Assembly: GCA_949987565.1 (NCBI GenBank)
Contig: OX465111.1
Span: forward strand, 124,001-188,000
Reading direction: 5' to 3'
Source of the DNA: Luidia sarsii
Lineage: Eukaryota > Echinodermata > Asteroidea > Paxillosida > Luidiidae
DNA: 64,000 nucleotides
A program made the translations under genes and the position numbers. The notes under the pieces are model-generated. The model made no database searches, had not been told where the DNA came from, and saw only the letters and a list, made by a program, of their open reading frames with translations. Of the stretch, positions 48,429 to 59,190 are shown piece after piece (within the stretch, counting starts at the first letter, position 1; the number at the start of each line of letters is the position of its first letter).

Positions 48429-49385
48429 TAGGGGTGCAGAACACTAAATAGAGCTCCCATTGAACACTGTACAAAAACACTCACTTTCAAAGCCAATTAT
48501 CCCATGCCCAAAAGTCTCTCAGTTCTTGTAGCTATAATTAAAATTGTACTTTGGACCTTCATCTCTCAGATTCTTTTCAATTTTAGTGCCCTTAGCCGAT
48601 TAGATTTTTTGCTAATTACCCCCAGAAAAAACACCCCCAAAATGTCTAGTCGTCCAAGCCGAATTTCTGCAAGGATTTTGAGATGGACCCCTCCAATTCC
48701 GCAGCCAAATAGGACCACATTTAAAGCCAGATATGGTCCAAATTTCATACCAAATTGAAGAGTGAACCCCCAGGTTGTCTTGAGCTTCGCTTGTTCTACA
48801 ATGTATCAGTTAATTAGCCTCCAAAGACCCCTTATTAAAAAAAAGTTGTGGGGTACACACTTTATGATAATCAGCTCGGCGGAGCCATCTTGGATGGATT
48901 TTGTGTGCTGCACCCCTGGGGGTGCAGAACACCAAGCTCCCATTGAACACCGTACAAAAACACTCACTTTCAAAGGCAATTATCCCACACCCAAAAGTTT
49001 CTCAGGTCTTGTAACTATATACTTAGCCAAAAAAGTTTTTTTGCTAATTACCCCCAGATAAAAACACCCCCAAAATGTGAAGCCATCCAAGCCGAATTTC
49101 TGCAAGGGTTTTGGGAGGACCCCTCCACTTCTAAACGAAAATAGGGCCACATTGAAAGCTGAACTAGTTTTAATTACATAGGCCAACCCCCGGGTGAACC
49201 CCCGGGTGAACCCCCGGGTTGTCAAAAGCTTCACTTTTTCTACAATATATCAATTAATTAGCCTCCAAATATCCCTTATTAAAGAAAAGGTTGTGGGTCC
49301 ACTCTTTATAATCAGCTCGGAGTATGCACATTGAATCTTGGATTGAATTAGTGTGATGCAACCCGAGGGTGCAGAAAAGTGGCCC
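48429..49385. repeat. ~470-bp direct repeats, two copies and a stub
   Basis: GGGGTGCAGAACAC followed by CTCCCATTGAACAC begins at about 48430 and 48918, and GGGTGCAGAAAAG restarts a third copy at about 49368. Copies share ACCCCCAGA.AAACACCCCCA and GCCTCCAAAGACCCCTTATT. A short triplication of AACCCCCGGGTG lies at about 49187-49220. Confidence 0.85.
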
Positions 49386-49927
49386 TTTACCAATCCACGG
49401 ATCAGGCTTGGGCTCAGGCTTCGTCTCCTTGACAAAACCTGGACATCCAGATTGTGGGTTTGTCACCGAATTTGAAGGTTTGTTGGCTTGTTAAGTACAG
49501 AATATTCAACAAGACAAACGTTTGTTTCTGGATGCATTAATATGCTCCGATCTCCCAAACATGGCGCATCGTCGCATTTTGAAAATGTACCACTACCAGC
49601 ATCTCAGTAATAAGGCCTGCTTGGCGAGTAGTTTGAAACAGTTGGACGGTAGCTTCGATCTACACCCGCGGTTTCTACCCAGCTCCATGACCACTCAGAA
49701 GCTTGAGCGCCCTCACTTGGCGAAACTCAAGACAGGCCTTTAACAAAAATGCGACGGTCTGACGTGACACCAGGCACGACGCAACGATGCAACTTTGCAA
49801 AGGCACGACGCAACGATGCGCCGTGGACGGCGCTTGGTTGGGAGATCCGAACATTATGTGAAACAGCGCTCTTACCATCTGACCTATACATCCAGTCTGC
49901 AAAACACTTACAACATAATTCAAGATG

Positions 49928-50065
49928 TTATTAATTGGTTTGCGGTGACACCATGTGTATCATCTCTTTTGAGACCGAGTGTGGCTCTGAAAAGGGCTCT
50001 TTTCAGAGCCACACTCAGTCTCAACAGAGATGATACACATGGTGTCACCGCAAACCAATTAATAA
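49928..50065. repeat. 138-bp palindrome with a histone-type stem-loop at its centre
   Basis: The arms (TTATTAATTGGTTTGCGGTG and its mirror ending at 50065) pair over about 66 bp with few mismatches. At the centre the plus strand reads GGCTCTTTTCAGAGCC followed by ACAC, identical to the replication-dependent histone mRNA 3' stem-loop core. No histone coding sequence is nearby. Confidence 0.85.
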
Positions 50066-50189
50066 TTAATGTTTCCACCATGCAAACCTTCAAGTCTTTT
50101 CTATACAAGATGTGTTGTTACACAGGTACAGTCTGTGCAGCCTAACAACTGCCACCAACATCCTGATCCAGCAATCAATTCCAGATAAC

Positions 50190-50440
50190 ATGCTGACATT
50201 GGGCCAACGTTCGTTGGCAATTCGTCGGATTCGTCGGCGTTGGCGTTTGGTTGGTCATTGATGTTGAGCCAACGTTGGCATTATGGTCGGCATGATTTTC
50301 GTTATACGTTGGCATGACGATAACAAGTGATGTTGGCCCAATGTTGGCTAATGATCGTTCAGCCAACATTGGCATAGTGTTGGCGACCGACATTGGGCCA
50401 ATGTTGGATGAATGTCGAAAACCTTCATGCACAGTTACAC
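50190..50440. repeat. Diffuse CCAACGTTGG-type repeats
   Basis: TTGGCATTATGGTCGGCAT, GGCCAACGTTCGTTGGCAAT, CCAACATTGGCATAGTGTTG and similar phrases occur about every 25-40 bases. They are relatives of the arrays at 53.7 and 55.4-56.9 kb. Confidence 0.7.
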
Positions 50441-51717
50441 GTCCTCTTACCTCTATGTACGGTTGCGCAACCATGGACACATACCCATACCCCCACGACG
50501 CATGTAAAATAGTATTGAAGAAACAATGAATTCCACAGATTTCGTCCTGTGCAATGGGAGTTATAGTTTGCTTTCAGCCGTTACGATGAGACACCGTATG
50601 ACGACCAGCGCGCACGATCTGTTTGGGAATGTGTTGTACATGTACACACGATCTGTTTGGGAATCTGCCCATGCAGAGATACACGAATGGGAGAATCAAC
50701 ACCCTCGGACAAGGCATGCAGGACAGTCGGCGTAGGCCAACTTGAATACGTGTAACTGTAAAGCGTTGGGTACATCTCAAGTTTGATTTGCATATAAATC
50801 AGGCGCTTAATATTTAAAATCAAATAAAATGTAAAATAAATATACCGAATCTGATTATAGGGTAATAACATGTAAAGCACTAAAACTAGACATCAATCGG
50901 AAGCTTTTGGTAAATTCTAGATTTTCCATGAACGAGAGTTTCTTGCTTGGTGAAAACGCATGTCGACCAAAAGTAGCTATGGGCATTTTGTCTGTGATTT
51001 TTCATCTACACTAAAAAAAAGGTGGGTTTTTACAATAACTATAACAAATTTCAAACTATGAAGAAGATTATAATGTTATGATTATCCACCCACACATACC
51101 TATCCATTATTACATTGAACAAATATATTTTACAAGATGTTCTGCTAGTTTCTTGAAGTTTTTTAAATGTACAAATTAAAAGTTCTGTAAACTGCTTTTG
51201 GACATGATTACACGACTAAAGGGCAAACCACAAAATGTGCAAAGCCTGAGGTTTTGAATAATCCTAGCAGACCTTTTTCGAAGGGAATTTGGCAGAATCT
51301 GGCACAAAAGACAAAGACACACGTATAATTATAGGCATATAGGATCGAAACGTCAGAACCATATTGTTTGCATTTTCTGAAGTTTCTTCTCGAAGAGAAG
51401 TTGTACTAGCTACTTAGGAGATCGTTGCAGTTTTTAATTATTGAAGATAATGGTGATTAGAAGGATATGGGATTATTTTTGTGATCACGCCTAAACAAAT
51501 AAATCTCCCCTATAATTGTTTCCGTTTATGGTTTCATCAAACAAAAATAACTTTCTAGATTTTTTACATGAAAAACGAATTCACATTAGTTTTTTGAAAG
51601 GTAAGTTGATTTAAGAATTAAATTATTGAAATGTACATGTAAATCATTGCATGAGCTCATTCATATGGTATGATCTCTCCAACGTGAATACAGTTTATAT
51701 CTATTCAAATGGACAAT
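50441..51717. other. Intergenic stretch, nothing recognised
   Basis: AT-rich, with a partial CCTAGCAGACC hairpin-family copy near 51260-51300 and a short direct duplication of GATCTGTTTGGGAAT (50618, 50649). No gene seen. Confidence 0.5.
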
Positions 51718-52205
51718 TTTGTATCAACAGTTTACAGCAGCTTTATTTGAATCACATTTCTTGCGGGAGAAAAAATGCTTTTGGTATGTACGATCAATTA
51801 AAAGAGAATAATCATTCACATGCGGCTTGAGGTTAGCGAGACAGACCGGTGACCGTTGACCGACGTCCAGAGCGCGTGGACGGTAGACCCCATGAAACGC
51901 GATGCGGTCATAGCTGTGTAGCATGTTCATGCATGCGTACTTTGACATTATTGAGCACATTCATGGTACAAAGTGAATACAGTTTATCTATTCAAATAGA
52001 TAGATTTGTATCGACAGTTTACATCATTTCTATTTGAATGACATTTCCTGCAGGGGAGAATCGCTTTTGGTACGTACATGTACGAGTAATAGACAATATA
52101 TGCGGCTTGATGTTAGCGGGACAGACCGGTGACAGTTGGCCGACGTCAAGAGCGAGTGGACGGTAGACCTCATGAAACGCGACGCGCTCATAGCTGTGTA
52201 TAGCA
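51718..52205. repeat. ~290-bp direct duplication
   Basis: TTTGTATC.ACAGTTTACA at 51718 and 52008 begins two copies. Both contain TTGCTTTTGGTA-like sequence, ATGCGGCTTGA, GACAGACCGGTGAC and CATGAAACGCGA.GCG.TCATAGCTGTGTA. Minus-strand frames over each copy (51724-51960, 52019-52261) are similar to each other but show no known motif. Confidence 0.85.
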
Positions 52206-53689
52206 CCCTCGTGCAAAGGGAAAAAGCTACAGTACAACATGTCTAGATTTTCGTCTTTCACCTCTATTGGGGATCAGAAGGGAATGTTATGTATTCCATC
52301 ATCATTATTGTATTTTCTTGTAAGTTCCAACGGCCGGGGTCTAAACACATGAGTATACGCTGATTCGAGGTTCGTATGGGCCGAGATTACCGAAGACTAC
52401 TGACCTTGTTTTCAATATGGATTCTGACAAAGTGAAAACAATGGGAAATAAGTATTTTCTTTCTTCCAGAATTGTTTTACGTGAGAAGAGCGTGCACTTT
52501 CGGCTGCTTAATCTCGAAGAAATGTCAAAAGCTCTTCGATCAATCATTATAACTTATAGGCCTATTATATGGTGAGTGAAATGTTTCTTTTCAGACGTGA
52601 TATATCATTTAGCGTCTTTTCATTGTGTTGACAATTATCCCTTGGACGATTCCATCAAGTTAGGATTTGTCATAATCCTAATTCAGTTTGCCAAGAGCCA
52701 ATTATAAGGCACACCGCGATTGTATCAGCTCTTCCATTCCATTAGTCTTGGTCATTATATGCATACACTCAAAACTCCATAAGTCTCGCATCCCTTTTTC
52801 AAAAACTCCGATATATGGTTTCCTGCTCTCACTCACTGACCTGCTACCACAGTCCTAAATATGCAGTGTCCTGGTATGGTCCAGTAAGTATAGGCCCAAA
52901 ATGAGTGGAGCGCCATGTTGGGGAACAGGGCCCTATTTTTCAAGGAGTTGCCAGCCTACCGCACATTTATAGCCTGTGTAGGCCCATATGTGTGATTATG
53001 CAGATCCTAATGTGCATGTCCTAAAAAGCTACTCAAATAATAATGCCAAGTGTGTATTTTGCAGTATGGAGATTCTTTAATTAAAGTTCGTTTTCAGCTT
53101 GAGCTTTTCCAAAAAGAACTCAAAAGTTGACAGCGAAAAAAGTAAAGAGGATAAGACTTCTTTAGTTTTTGACAAATTCGTTGATGGTTACACCATGGAG
53201 AAATAAGTACTTATTCCTCCATGGTTACACTCACTCTCAGGTCAGGCATATTTTAGCTAGTGTTACTATATAGCTGTATATAAGAAGGATAATTGTTTTA
53301 CTCATGGCACGTGTGAAATGTATTCACCATTTAAATCATAATGGACTTATCCTGACAATCACAGTTTGTTTGTATAGTATGTCAGTATACAATGCTTATA
53401 ACTGTGTGCTATCAAATCTTTGAACTCATAGGTCTATGTGTATGTGCACGCTCAGTTCGGTGGGATGCATAATGTGAAGCAGATTTTCTGATCAGTATAC
53501 AGAGTATTGGCCTAGTTGTACGTATTAGCCTGGTTACCCCCAAAGGAATGCGGCATGTACAGTACATGTACTGTACACTATCAGCACACAAGGCAAGTTG
53601 CCCTTTGCCTTCTCCAGAAGGAACGGTACTACCATGGAGCTCTTAATAAAAAAAAAGGCGGGAATCCTAACGGACCCCTATACAGTGGT
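52206..53689. other. Intergenic stretch, nothing recognised
   Basis: AT-rich sequence with no repeat array, splice-flanked block or known motif. Confidence 0.5.
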
Positions 53690-53945
53690 AAACGTTGGCA
53701 TAATGTTGGCCTATGGGGAAATATAATGAAGAGCCAACGTGCTTCCAGCATTGGCCCAACGTTGGCATAATGTTGGCCTATGGGGAATATAAATGAGGAG
53801 CCAACGTGCTTCCAGCATTGGCCCAACGTTGGCATAATGTTGGCCTATGGGGAATAATGATAGCCAACGTGCTACCAGCATAGGCCCAACGTTACCATAA
53901 TGTTGGCCTATGGGGAATATAATGAGCAGCCAACGTACTACCACT
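53690..53945. repeat. CCAACGTTGGCATAATGTTGG tandem array, left segment
   Basis: About four units of 60-66 bp, each with GCATAATGTTGGCCTATGGG, GAATATAA and GCCAACGTGCT. It stops at 53945, just before the retrotransposon fragment, and resumes at 55430. Confidence 0.9.
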
Positions 53946-53954
53946 TAGTACCAG

Positions 53955-54720
53955 CACTGTGCAATTATCAAATATGCAGATGATACCGTCATCAGTGGAG
54001 TTTTGTAAGATGATGTAGATGCATACTTCAAACAAGTTGGACGGTTTGTCGATTGGTGTGACAGTCATTACTTGGTCCTGAATCTACACAAGACAAAAGA
54101 AATGATTTTTGATTTTCGGCGTTTTCGATCTAGCCATAACTCCTTGGTTATACATGACCAGTGCATTGAGCAGGTCTCTGAATACAAGTATTTGGGTACA
54201 GTACGTGATTGATGAGAAATTGAATTGGAATAGTAATTTACAAGTTGTTGCTAGCAAGGCTAGCCAGAGATTGTACCTTCTTAGGAAACTTAGGGAGTTT
54301 CATATGTAGACAGCATCTATAATTAGCATATACTCTTTTACCAGTCAGTGATACAAAGTGTTTTTACATTCAATTTCCTGTGTACTTTTGGCAATCTCTC
54401 TCGATCAATTGTCAATGTAAAAAAAACCTTGTAAGACCGCACAAAATTGCCCAGAAAATAACCCGATCAAACCTTCCCTCAATAGGTTCTTTGTATGAAA
54501 AACGCATTCTTTTGAAAGTGCACGTACAGCATTATGTCTGACCTAGCTCTCACACCCACGTACTGCACCTTTCTTTGTGTTACAGTCGGTCTGGGGTGAA
54601 CGCTTGTGTGTCCCTCCGCTCCCGGGTTTGGGCAGTCGTTCATCCAAAACGCTATTCACATTTTCAATAGATACTCCAAGCGGTAGATGACTATTATATC
54701 AAGGCTGAGCCTTTTTACCC
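53955..54720 (+). pseudogene. CR1/Rex-like non-LTR reverse transcriptase fragment
   Basis: Translation gives IIKYADDTVISGV (the catalytic YADD motif of reverse transcriptase), then VDWCDSHYLVLNLHKTKEMI, EYKYLGT, DEKLNWNSNL, ASQRLYLLRKLREF and SFYQSVIQSVFTFN, the usual order for the C-terminal half of CR1/Rex1/L2-group proteins. An in-frame stop after SGVL, a frameshift after YLGT and later stops show it is dead. The 5' part (endonuclease and N-terminal RT) is missing, as expected for a 5'-truncated insertion. Confidence 0.85.
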
Positions 54721-54939
54721 TATTGCCACAGACGTTGCGTCTGCGTATGTTAATGCTTTTATGTGACTTTCTGGTGTATCCGTGGGTTTAGTTAGATTGA
54801 TAATTGTATTGGATGTGTAATCTGTGTTTTATTGCATGATTTCTTCCAGTATTTTATATACTTTTATCACGTTTTATTTTGTAAAGTGTTTTTTCCAGTG
54901 GAAGGCAAATCTCTATGTTTTTATGTGGATACTAACTGA

Positions 54940-55024
<85 letters not shown>

Positions 55025-55037
55025 GTCAGTCAGTCAG

Positions 55038-55070
<33 letters not shown>

Positions 55071-55072
55071 GT
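54721..55072 (+). mobile_element. Retroelement 3' UTR and (CAAT)n tail
   Basis: About 215 bases of AT-rich sequence after the reading frame end in (CAAT)n at about 54939-55069, with a CAGT-variant run near 55022-55040. CR1/L2/Rex-group elements end in short tandem repeats rather than poly(A), so I read the microsatellite as the element's tail, grown longer. Confidence 0.7.
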
Positions 55073-55429
55073 CACCGTGGGGTGATCACGGCATACAGTC
55101 ACGTACAGTACCTGTTGGGCATGGAGAGATCCCAATTGAAGCCGTTACAATGAATATTAACAGTAAATGTGACATTCAAGTTTTCCAACGGATGTACTGT
55201 TTCCAGAAGTTTTGTATTCACACCTTGTTGATAAACATGTTGTAGGTCTACATTATATACACGTACAACGCATTGGAGTTTTTTATTTACACTTAATGTT
55301 TTCCCCTAATTCGCGAAATGGTATGGTCCTCCTGTGTTGGTCGTGGGGGCAATTCACCCTGCTGTGTGTGACCGCGGAGTAGGGCTGTGATTTTCTGCGC
55401 GTATGAGTGGCAAAGTTCTCCAAATATGA

Positions 55430-56290
55430 TAATGAGGAGCCAACGTGCTACCAGCAGTGGCCCAACGTTGGCATAATGTTGGCATATGGTGAATAGAAAT
55501 GAGGAGCCAACGTGCTACTAGCATTGAGTGGCCCAACGTTGGCATAATGTTGGCCTATGGGGAATATAAATGAGGAGCCAACGTGCTACCAGCATTGAGT
55601 GGCCCAACGTTGGCATAATGTTGGCATATGGTGAATATAAATGAGGAGCCAACGTGCTACCAGCATTGAGTGGCCCAACGTTGGCATAATGTTGGCATAT
55701 GCATATGGTGAATATAAATGAGGAGCCAACGTGCTACCAGCATTGAGTGGCCCAACGTTGGCATAATGTTGGCATATGGTGAATATAAATGAGGAGCCAA
55801 CGTGCTACCAGCATTGAGTGGCCCAACGTTGGCATAATGTTGGCATATGGTGAATATAAATGAGGAGCCAACGTGCTACCAGCATTGAGTGGCCCAACGT
55901 TGGCATAATGTTGGCATATGGTGAATATAAATGAGGAGCCAACGTGCTACCAGCATTGAGTGGCCCAACGTTGGCATAATGTTGGCATATGGTGAATATA
56001 AATGAGGAGCCAACGTGCTACCAGCATTGAGTGGCCCAACGTTGGCATAATGTTGGCCTATGGGGAATATAAATGAGGAGCCAACGTGCTACCAGCATTG
56101 GCCCAACGTTGGCATAACGTTGGCCTATGGGGAATATATAATGAGGAGCCAACGTGCTACCAGCATTGGCCCAACATTGGCATAATGTTGGCCTATGGGG
56201 AATATAAATGAGGAGCCAACGTGCTATACCAGCAGTGGCCCAACGTTGGCATAATGTTGGCCTATGGGGAATATAATGAGGAGTCAACAT
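55430..56290. repeat. 66/71-bp tandem array with CCAACGTTGG core
   Basis: Units read GAGGAGCCAACGTGCTACCA then GCATTG(AGTGG)CCCAACGTTGGCATAATGTTGGC.TATGG.GAATATAAAT. The 71-bp form carries the extra GAGTG; the flanking 66-bp form lacks it. About 12 units. CCAACGTTGG is itself a perfect palindrome. Confidence 0.95.
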
Positions 56291-56870
56291 GTTACCAACG
56301 TTGGCCAACATTAGGCCAACGTTGGCATTATGTTGGCCCTTGGTGGAGCCAACATGTTACCAACGTTGGCCAACATTAGGCCAACGTTGGCATTATGTTG
56401 GCCCTTGGTGGAGCCAACATGTTACCAACGTTGGCCAAGATTAGGCCAACGTTGGCATTATGTTGGCCCTTGGTGGAGCCAACATGTTACCAACGTTGGC
56501 CAAGATTAGGCCAACGTTGGCATTATGTTGGCCCTTGGTGGAGCCAACATGTTACCAACGTTGGCCAACATTAGGCCAACGTTGGCATTATGTTGGCCCT
56601 TGGTGGAGCCAACATGTTACCAACGTTGGCCAACATTAGGCCAACGTTGGCATTATGTAGGTCATTTTATCCAAGTTACAGTGGGCCGACATTGACCCAA
56701 CGTTGAGCCGATGTTTACATTGGGCCAACGTTGGGCCGACTCTGACGTTCTTTTTGGGCCAACGTAAGCCCGATGAGCAAAAGTACGTTGGGCCAACGTT
56801 GAGAACCGATGTTGGGCCAATGTACCCGCTTACGTTGGCCCAACATTGGCCCATTGTCACCATATTATCT
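56291..56870. repeat. 65-bp tandem array and diffuse relatives
   Basis: GTTACCAACGTTGGCCAACA starts units at 56291, 56356, 56421, 56486, 56551 and 56616, exactly 65 bp apart. From 56660 to 56870 the motif continues irregularly (GGGCCAACGTTGGGCCGA, TTGGCCCAACATTGGCCC). Confidence 0.95.
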
Positions 56871-56904
56871 GGGTAATTATATTTAACCACCTGCAATCCC
56901 TCTC

Positions 56905-56945
<41 letters not shown>

Positions 56946-56975
56946 CACTCACTCTCTCTCTCTCTCTCTCTCCAG
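56905..56975. repeat. (CT)n microsatellite
   Basis: Two CT runs separated by CGCTCACTCA, with an identical CGCTCACTCA before the first run. Confidence 0.95.
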
Positions 56976-57441
56976 GCTCTTGATAGTGATACAGCATTTT
57001 TTTCAAAGTTAAAGATGGAATATGATGCACCACCATACAGTGCACTATTCGACAACTAGAAGAGCGTGAGGTGAAGGGTCACGGAAGTCATTTTATTTAA
57101 ACTTGTGATGTTTTCCCCTTGTCCTATAAGAATGTCCGATCTTTTTGTATTCAAGTGCTTACGTGAATGACACAACAATGAAAAGAAACCACAATTAGAC
57201 ATCATGAATGCGTTGTCATTATTTCAAAGAACTGTGAATATCATTGAACCAAACAATTATGCCACATTGTTGGCCTATCAACCAAACTAAATGTCTAGTG
57301 TTCCAACGCACTCAACATATAGTTCCAACAATTTTGTGTAATCTTCCCAATAGAAGCAGTTTTAGCCACCCCTGTAATTCTCCATTTTTGTACTAAAAAT
57401 ATTCGAAGTAAAAAAATTTAACCTAATCTTCGATTCAGTTC

Positions 57442-57539
57442 ATGCCAGATACGATCATTCCATATCGTTCCGCCATGTTGTTCGCCGTGGCGTACTTGAC
57501 AATCTGCCTCTCTCTAGCTGGAGTTCAAGCAAATAGAAC
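57442..57539 (+). CDS. Candidate first exon with signal peptide
   Basis: From ATG at 57442 (or 57475) a 32-codon frame runs to AGAAC|GTGAGT, a strong donor. After the second Met the peptide reads MLFAVAYLTICLSLAGVQA, a typical signal sequence with a plausible cleavage site after VQA. No downstream exon can be assigned: the following 1 kb is repeat and transposon. The flanking inverted repeats make a chance frame possible. Confidence 0.3.
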
Positions 57540-57890
57540 GTGAGTTCACTTTGTTCCGAGGATTTCATATTTTGCATCTCTCATTCATCCTAATTTATCG
57601 TTATGACATGTTCATCTAAACAAATTAAGGTTATAGAACCCATAGATCAAGTGTGGACTGTAGCTCCGATAAAAAAAGTGGTAATTTCGTTCCACCTATT
57701 GTGCCACTCCCACATGGAAGAACTTTGCCACTCATACGCGCAGAAAATCACAGCCCTACTCCGCGGTCACACACAGCAGGGTGAATTGCCCCCACGACCA
57801 ACACAGAAGGAGGACCATACCATTTCGCGAATTAGGGGAAAACATTAAGTGTAAATAAAAAACTCCAATGCGGTGTACGTGTATAGTATA

Positions 57891-58368
57891 CACTATGAAC
57901 ATCTAAACCGTGAAAAAGGGGTGGAAATGTCATTTTGCCGTGATACTAAAAAGTCACTGTGATTTCACAGTGCATTTTACAATAAATTCACCGTGAAAAT
58001 GCTCGCCTCTCTAACCTGATAAGGACATCTTTTGGTCACTAAAGAGACCGTGAAAAAAGTGAATATCTAGGGTGGCAAGCTCCAGCCTCGAGGGATGGCT
58101 AATTCAATTAAATGTACCAGTAGTGACCACCAGTCCCCATAGATCTAGGTACTGAAGGTGTCCTTGTAACTGTCACTCCCAGATACTTCTAAACTGCCTC
58201 TAGCCATTTACCACCAGGAATGTGGCCTTGGAGACCACTGGTGAAAACACCGTGAAAACTATTGGCTATAACTGTGTGCAATGAAATAGGGGTGAAAACA
58301 CGGTGAATTTTCTTTTCACGGCTAAATGAAATTTTCACCCCATTTTCACGGTTTAGATGTTCATAGTG
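57891..58368. mobile_element. CACTA-type MITE, 478 bp
   Basis: Perfect 26-bp terminal inverted repeats opening CACTATGAACATCTAAACCG, flanked by ATA on both sides (57888-57890, 58369-58371), fit the CACTA/EnSpm superfamily (CACTA ends, 3-bp duplication). Subterminal copies of ACCGTGAAAA occur in both orientations, as expected for transposase-binding repeats. It has no coding capacity. It interrupts the right arm of the 55091-58533 inverted repeat; the left arm at about 55240-55262 is the uninterrupted site. Confidence 0.85.
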
Positions 58369-58533
58369 ATATGTAGACCTACATGTTTATCAACACGGCG
58401 TGAATACAACACTTCTGGAAACAGTACATCCGTTGGAAAACTTGAATGTCACATTTACTGTTAATATTGATTCATTGTAACGGCTTCAATTGGGTTCTCT
58501 TCATGCCCAGCAAGTACTGTACGTGACTGTATG

Positions 58534-59058
58534 TATTGGTGTGTTAATTGTAGCTTTCCTGTGCAATGGAATCCTATAATTATACAATGTTTCCTTAAAA
58601 AATGCACTTCTATCCGTGTTTAAGGCTTTTCGACACATTGCCGAATCAGGGCGGTTCTCAAAAAGCCAGGAATAGTGGACGCCCATCCGTCTGAACTGTA
58701 TGTACGGTTATATGTACGCGCTGCTGGGGGTATTCAACCAATGATACCACATGTCTTCCCATACACCTTCATCGTGCTAGCTCTGCAGTGTTAACACTCA
58801 CAATGGTGATTCTGAAGGCTAGGTTGGCTGATATAGGTGCCGGCAGCCTGGCTAGTGACAGGGTTATTATAACGACGGTGTGACATGGTATTATCACGTA
58901 CGATATCCGAGTGTCAGCATGCATGCAGGCTACCATTTTGTTCACTGTCAATGATGTAAAATGTTAGAGGGCCTGACATTTCGATCCTACCGCGACCTTT
59001 CTCAAAGGCTTCAAATTAACTGAAATAAGTAAATGATTTGCCTACCAGTGCTGAGAGC
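58534..59058. other. Spacer with hairpin-family copy
   Basis: Mostly unremarkable. AGGGCCTGACATTTCGATCC at 58969 belongs to the CCTAGCAGGACC family. Short frames have no motif. Confidence 0.5.
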
Positions 59059-59116
59059 GATCCTATAATTATAACTACCTAAGATATCGATCTTAGGTAG
59101 TTATAATTATAGGATC
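59059..59116. repeat. 58-bp perfect palindrome
   Basis: GATCCTATAATTATAACTAC then CTAAGAT, a four-base centre ATCG, and the exact mirror image ending GGATC. It lies about 75 bp from the 10-bp minisatellite. Confidence 0.95.
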
Positions 59117-59190
59117 ACTAGGGCACTGACCACAATAAACAGTATTGTTGTTGTCTCGCCCCAGCCCATCTGTTGTAAATTGAATGGCAC

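Larger units (their letters stand above)
55091..58533. repeat. Large inverted repeat flanking the CCAACGTTGG array
   Basis: Left arm 55091 to about 55422 (CATACAGTCACGTACAGTAC to GAGTGGCAAAGTTCT) is mirrored by about 57712-58533. The right arm is interrupted by a 478-bp insertion (57891-58368). The unit may be a composite element containing the tandem arrays, or two inverted copies of one dispersed repeat. No target duplication found. Confidence 0.85.

Noticed and set aside
49475..49759. Possible coding exon at the right of the 48.4-49.4 kb repeats
   Set aside because: No frame with motif or convincing splice borders; the short frames here differ on both strands without support.
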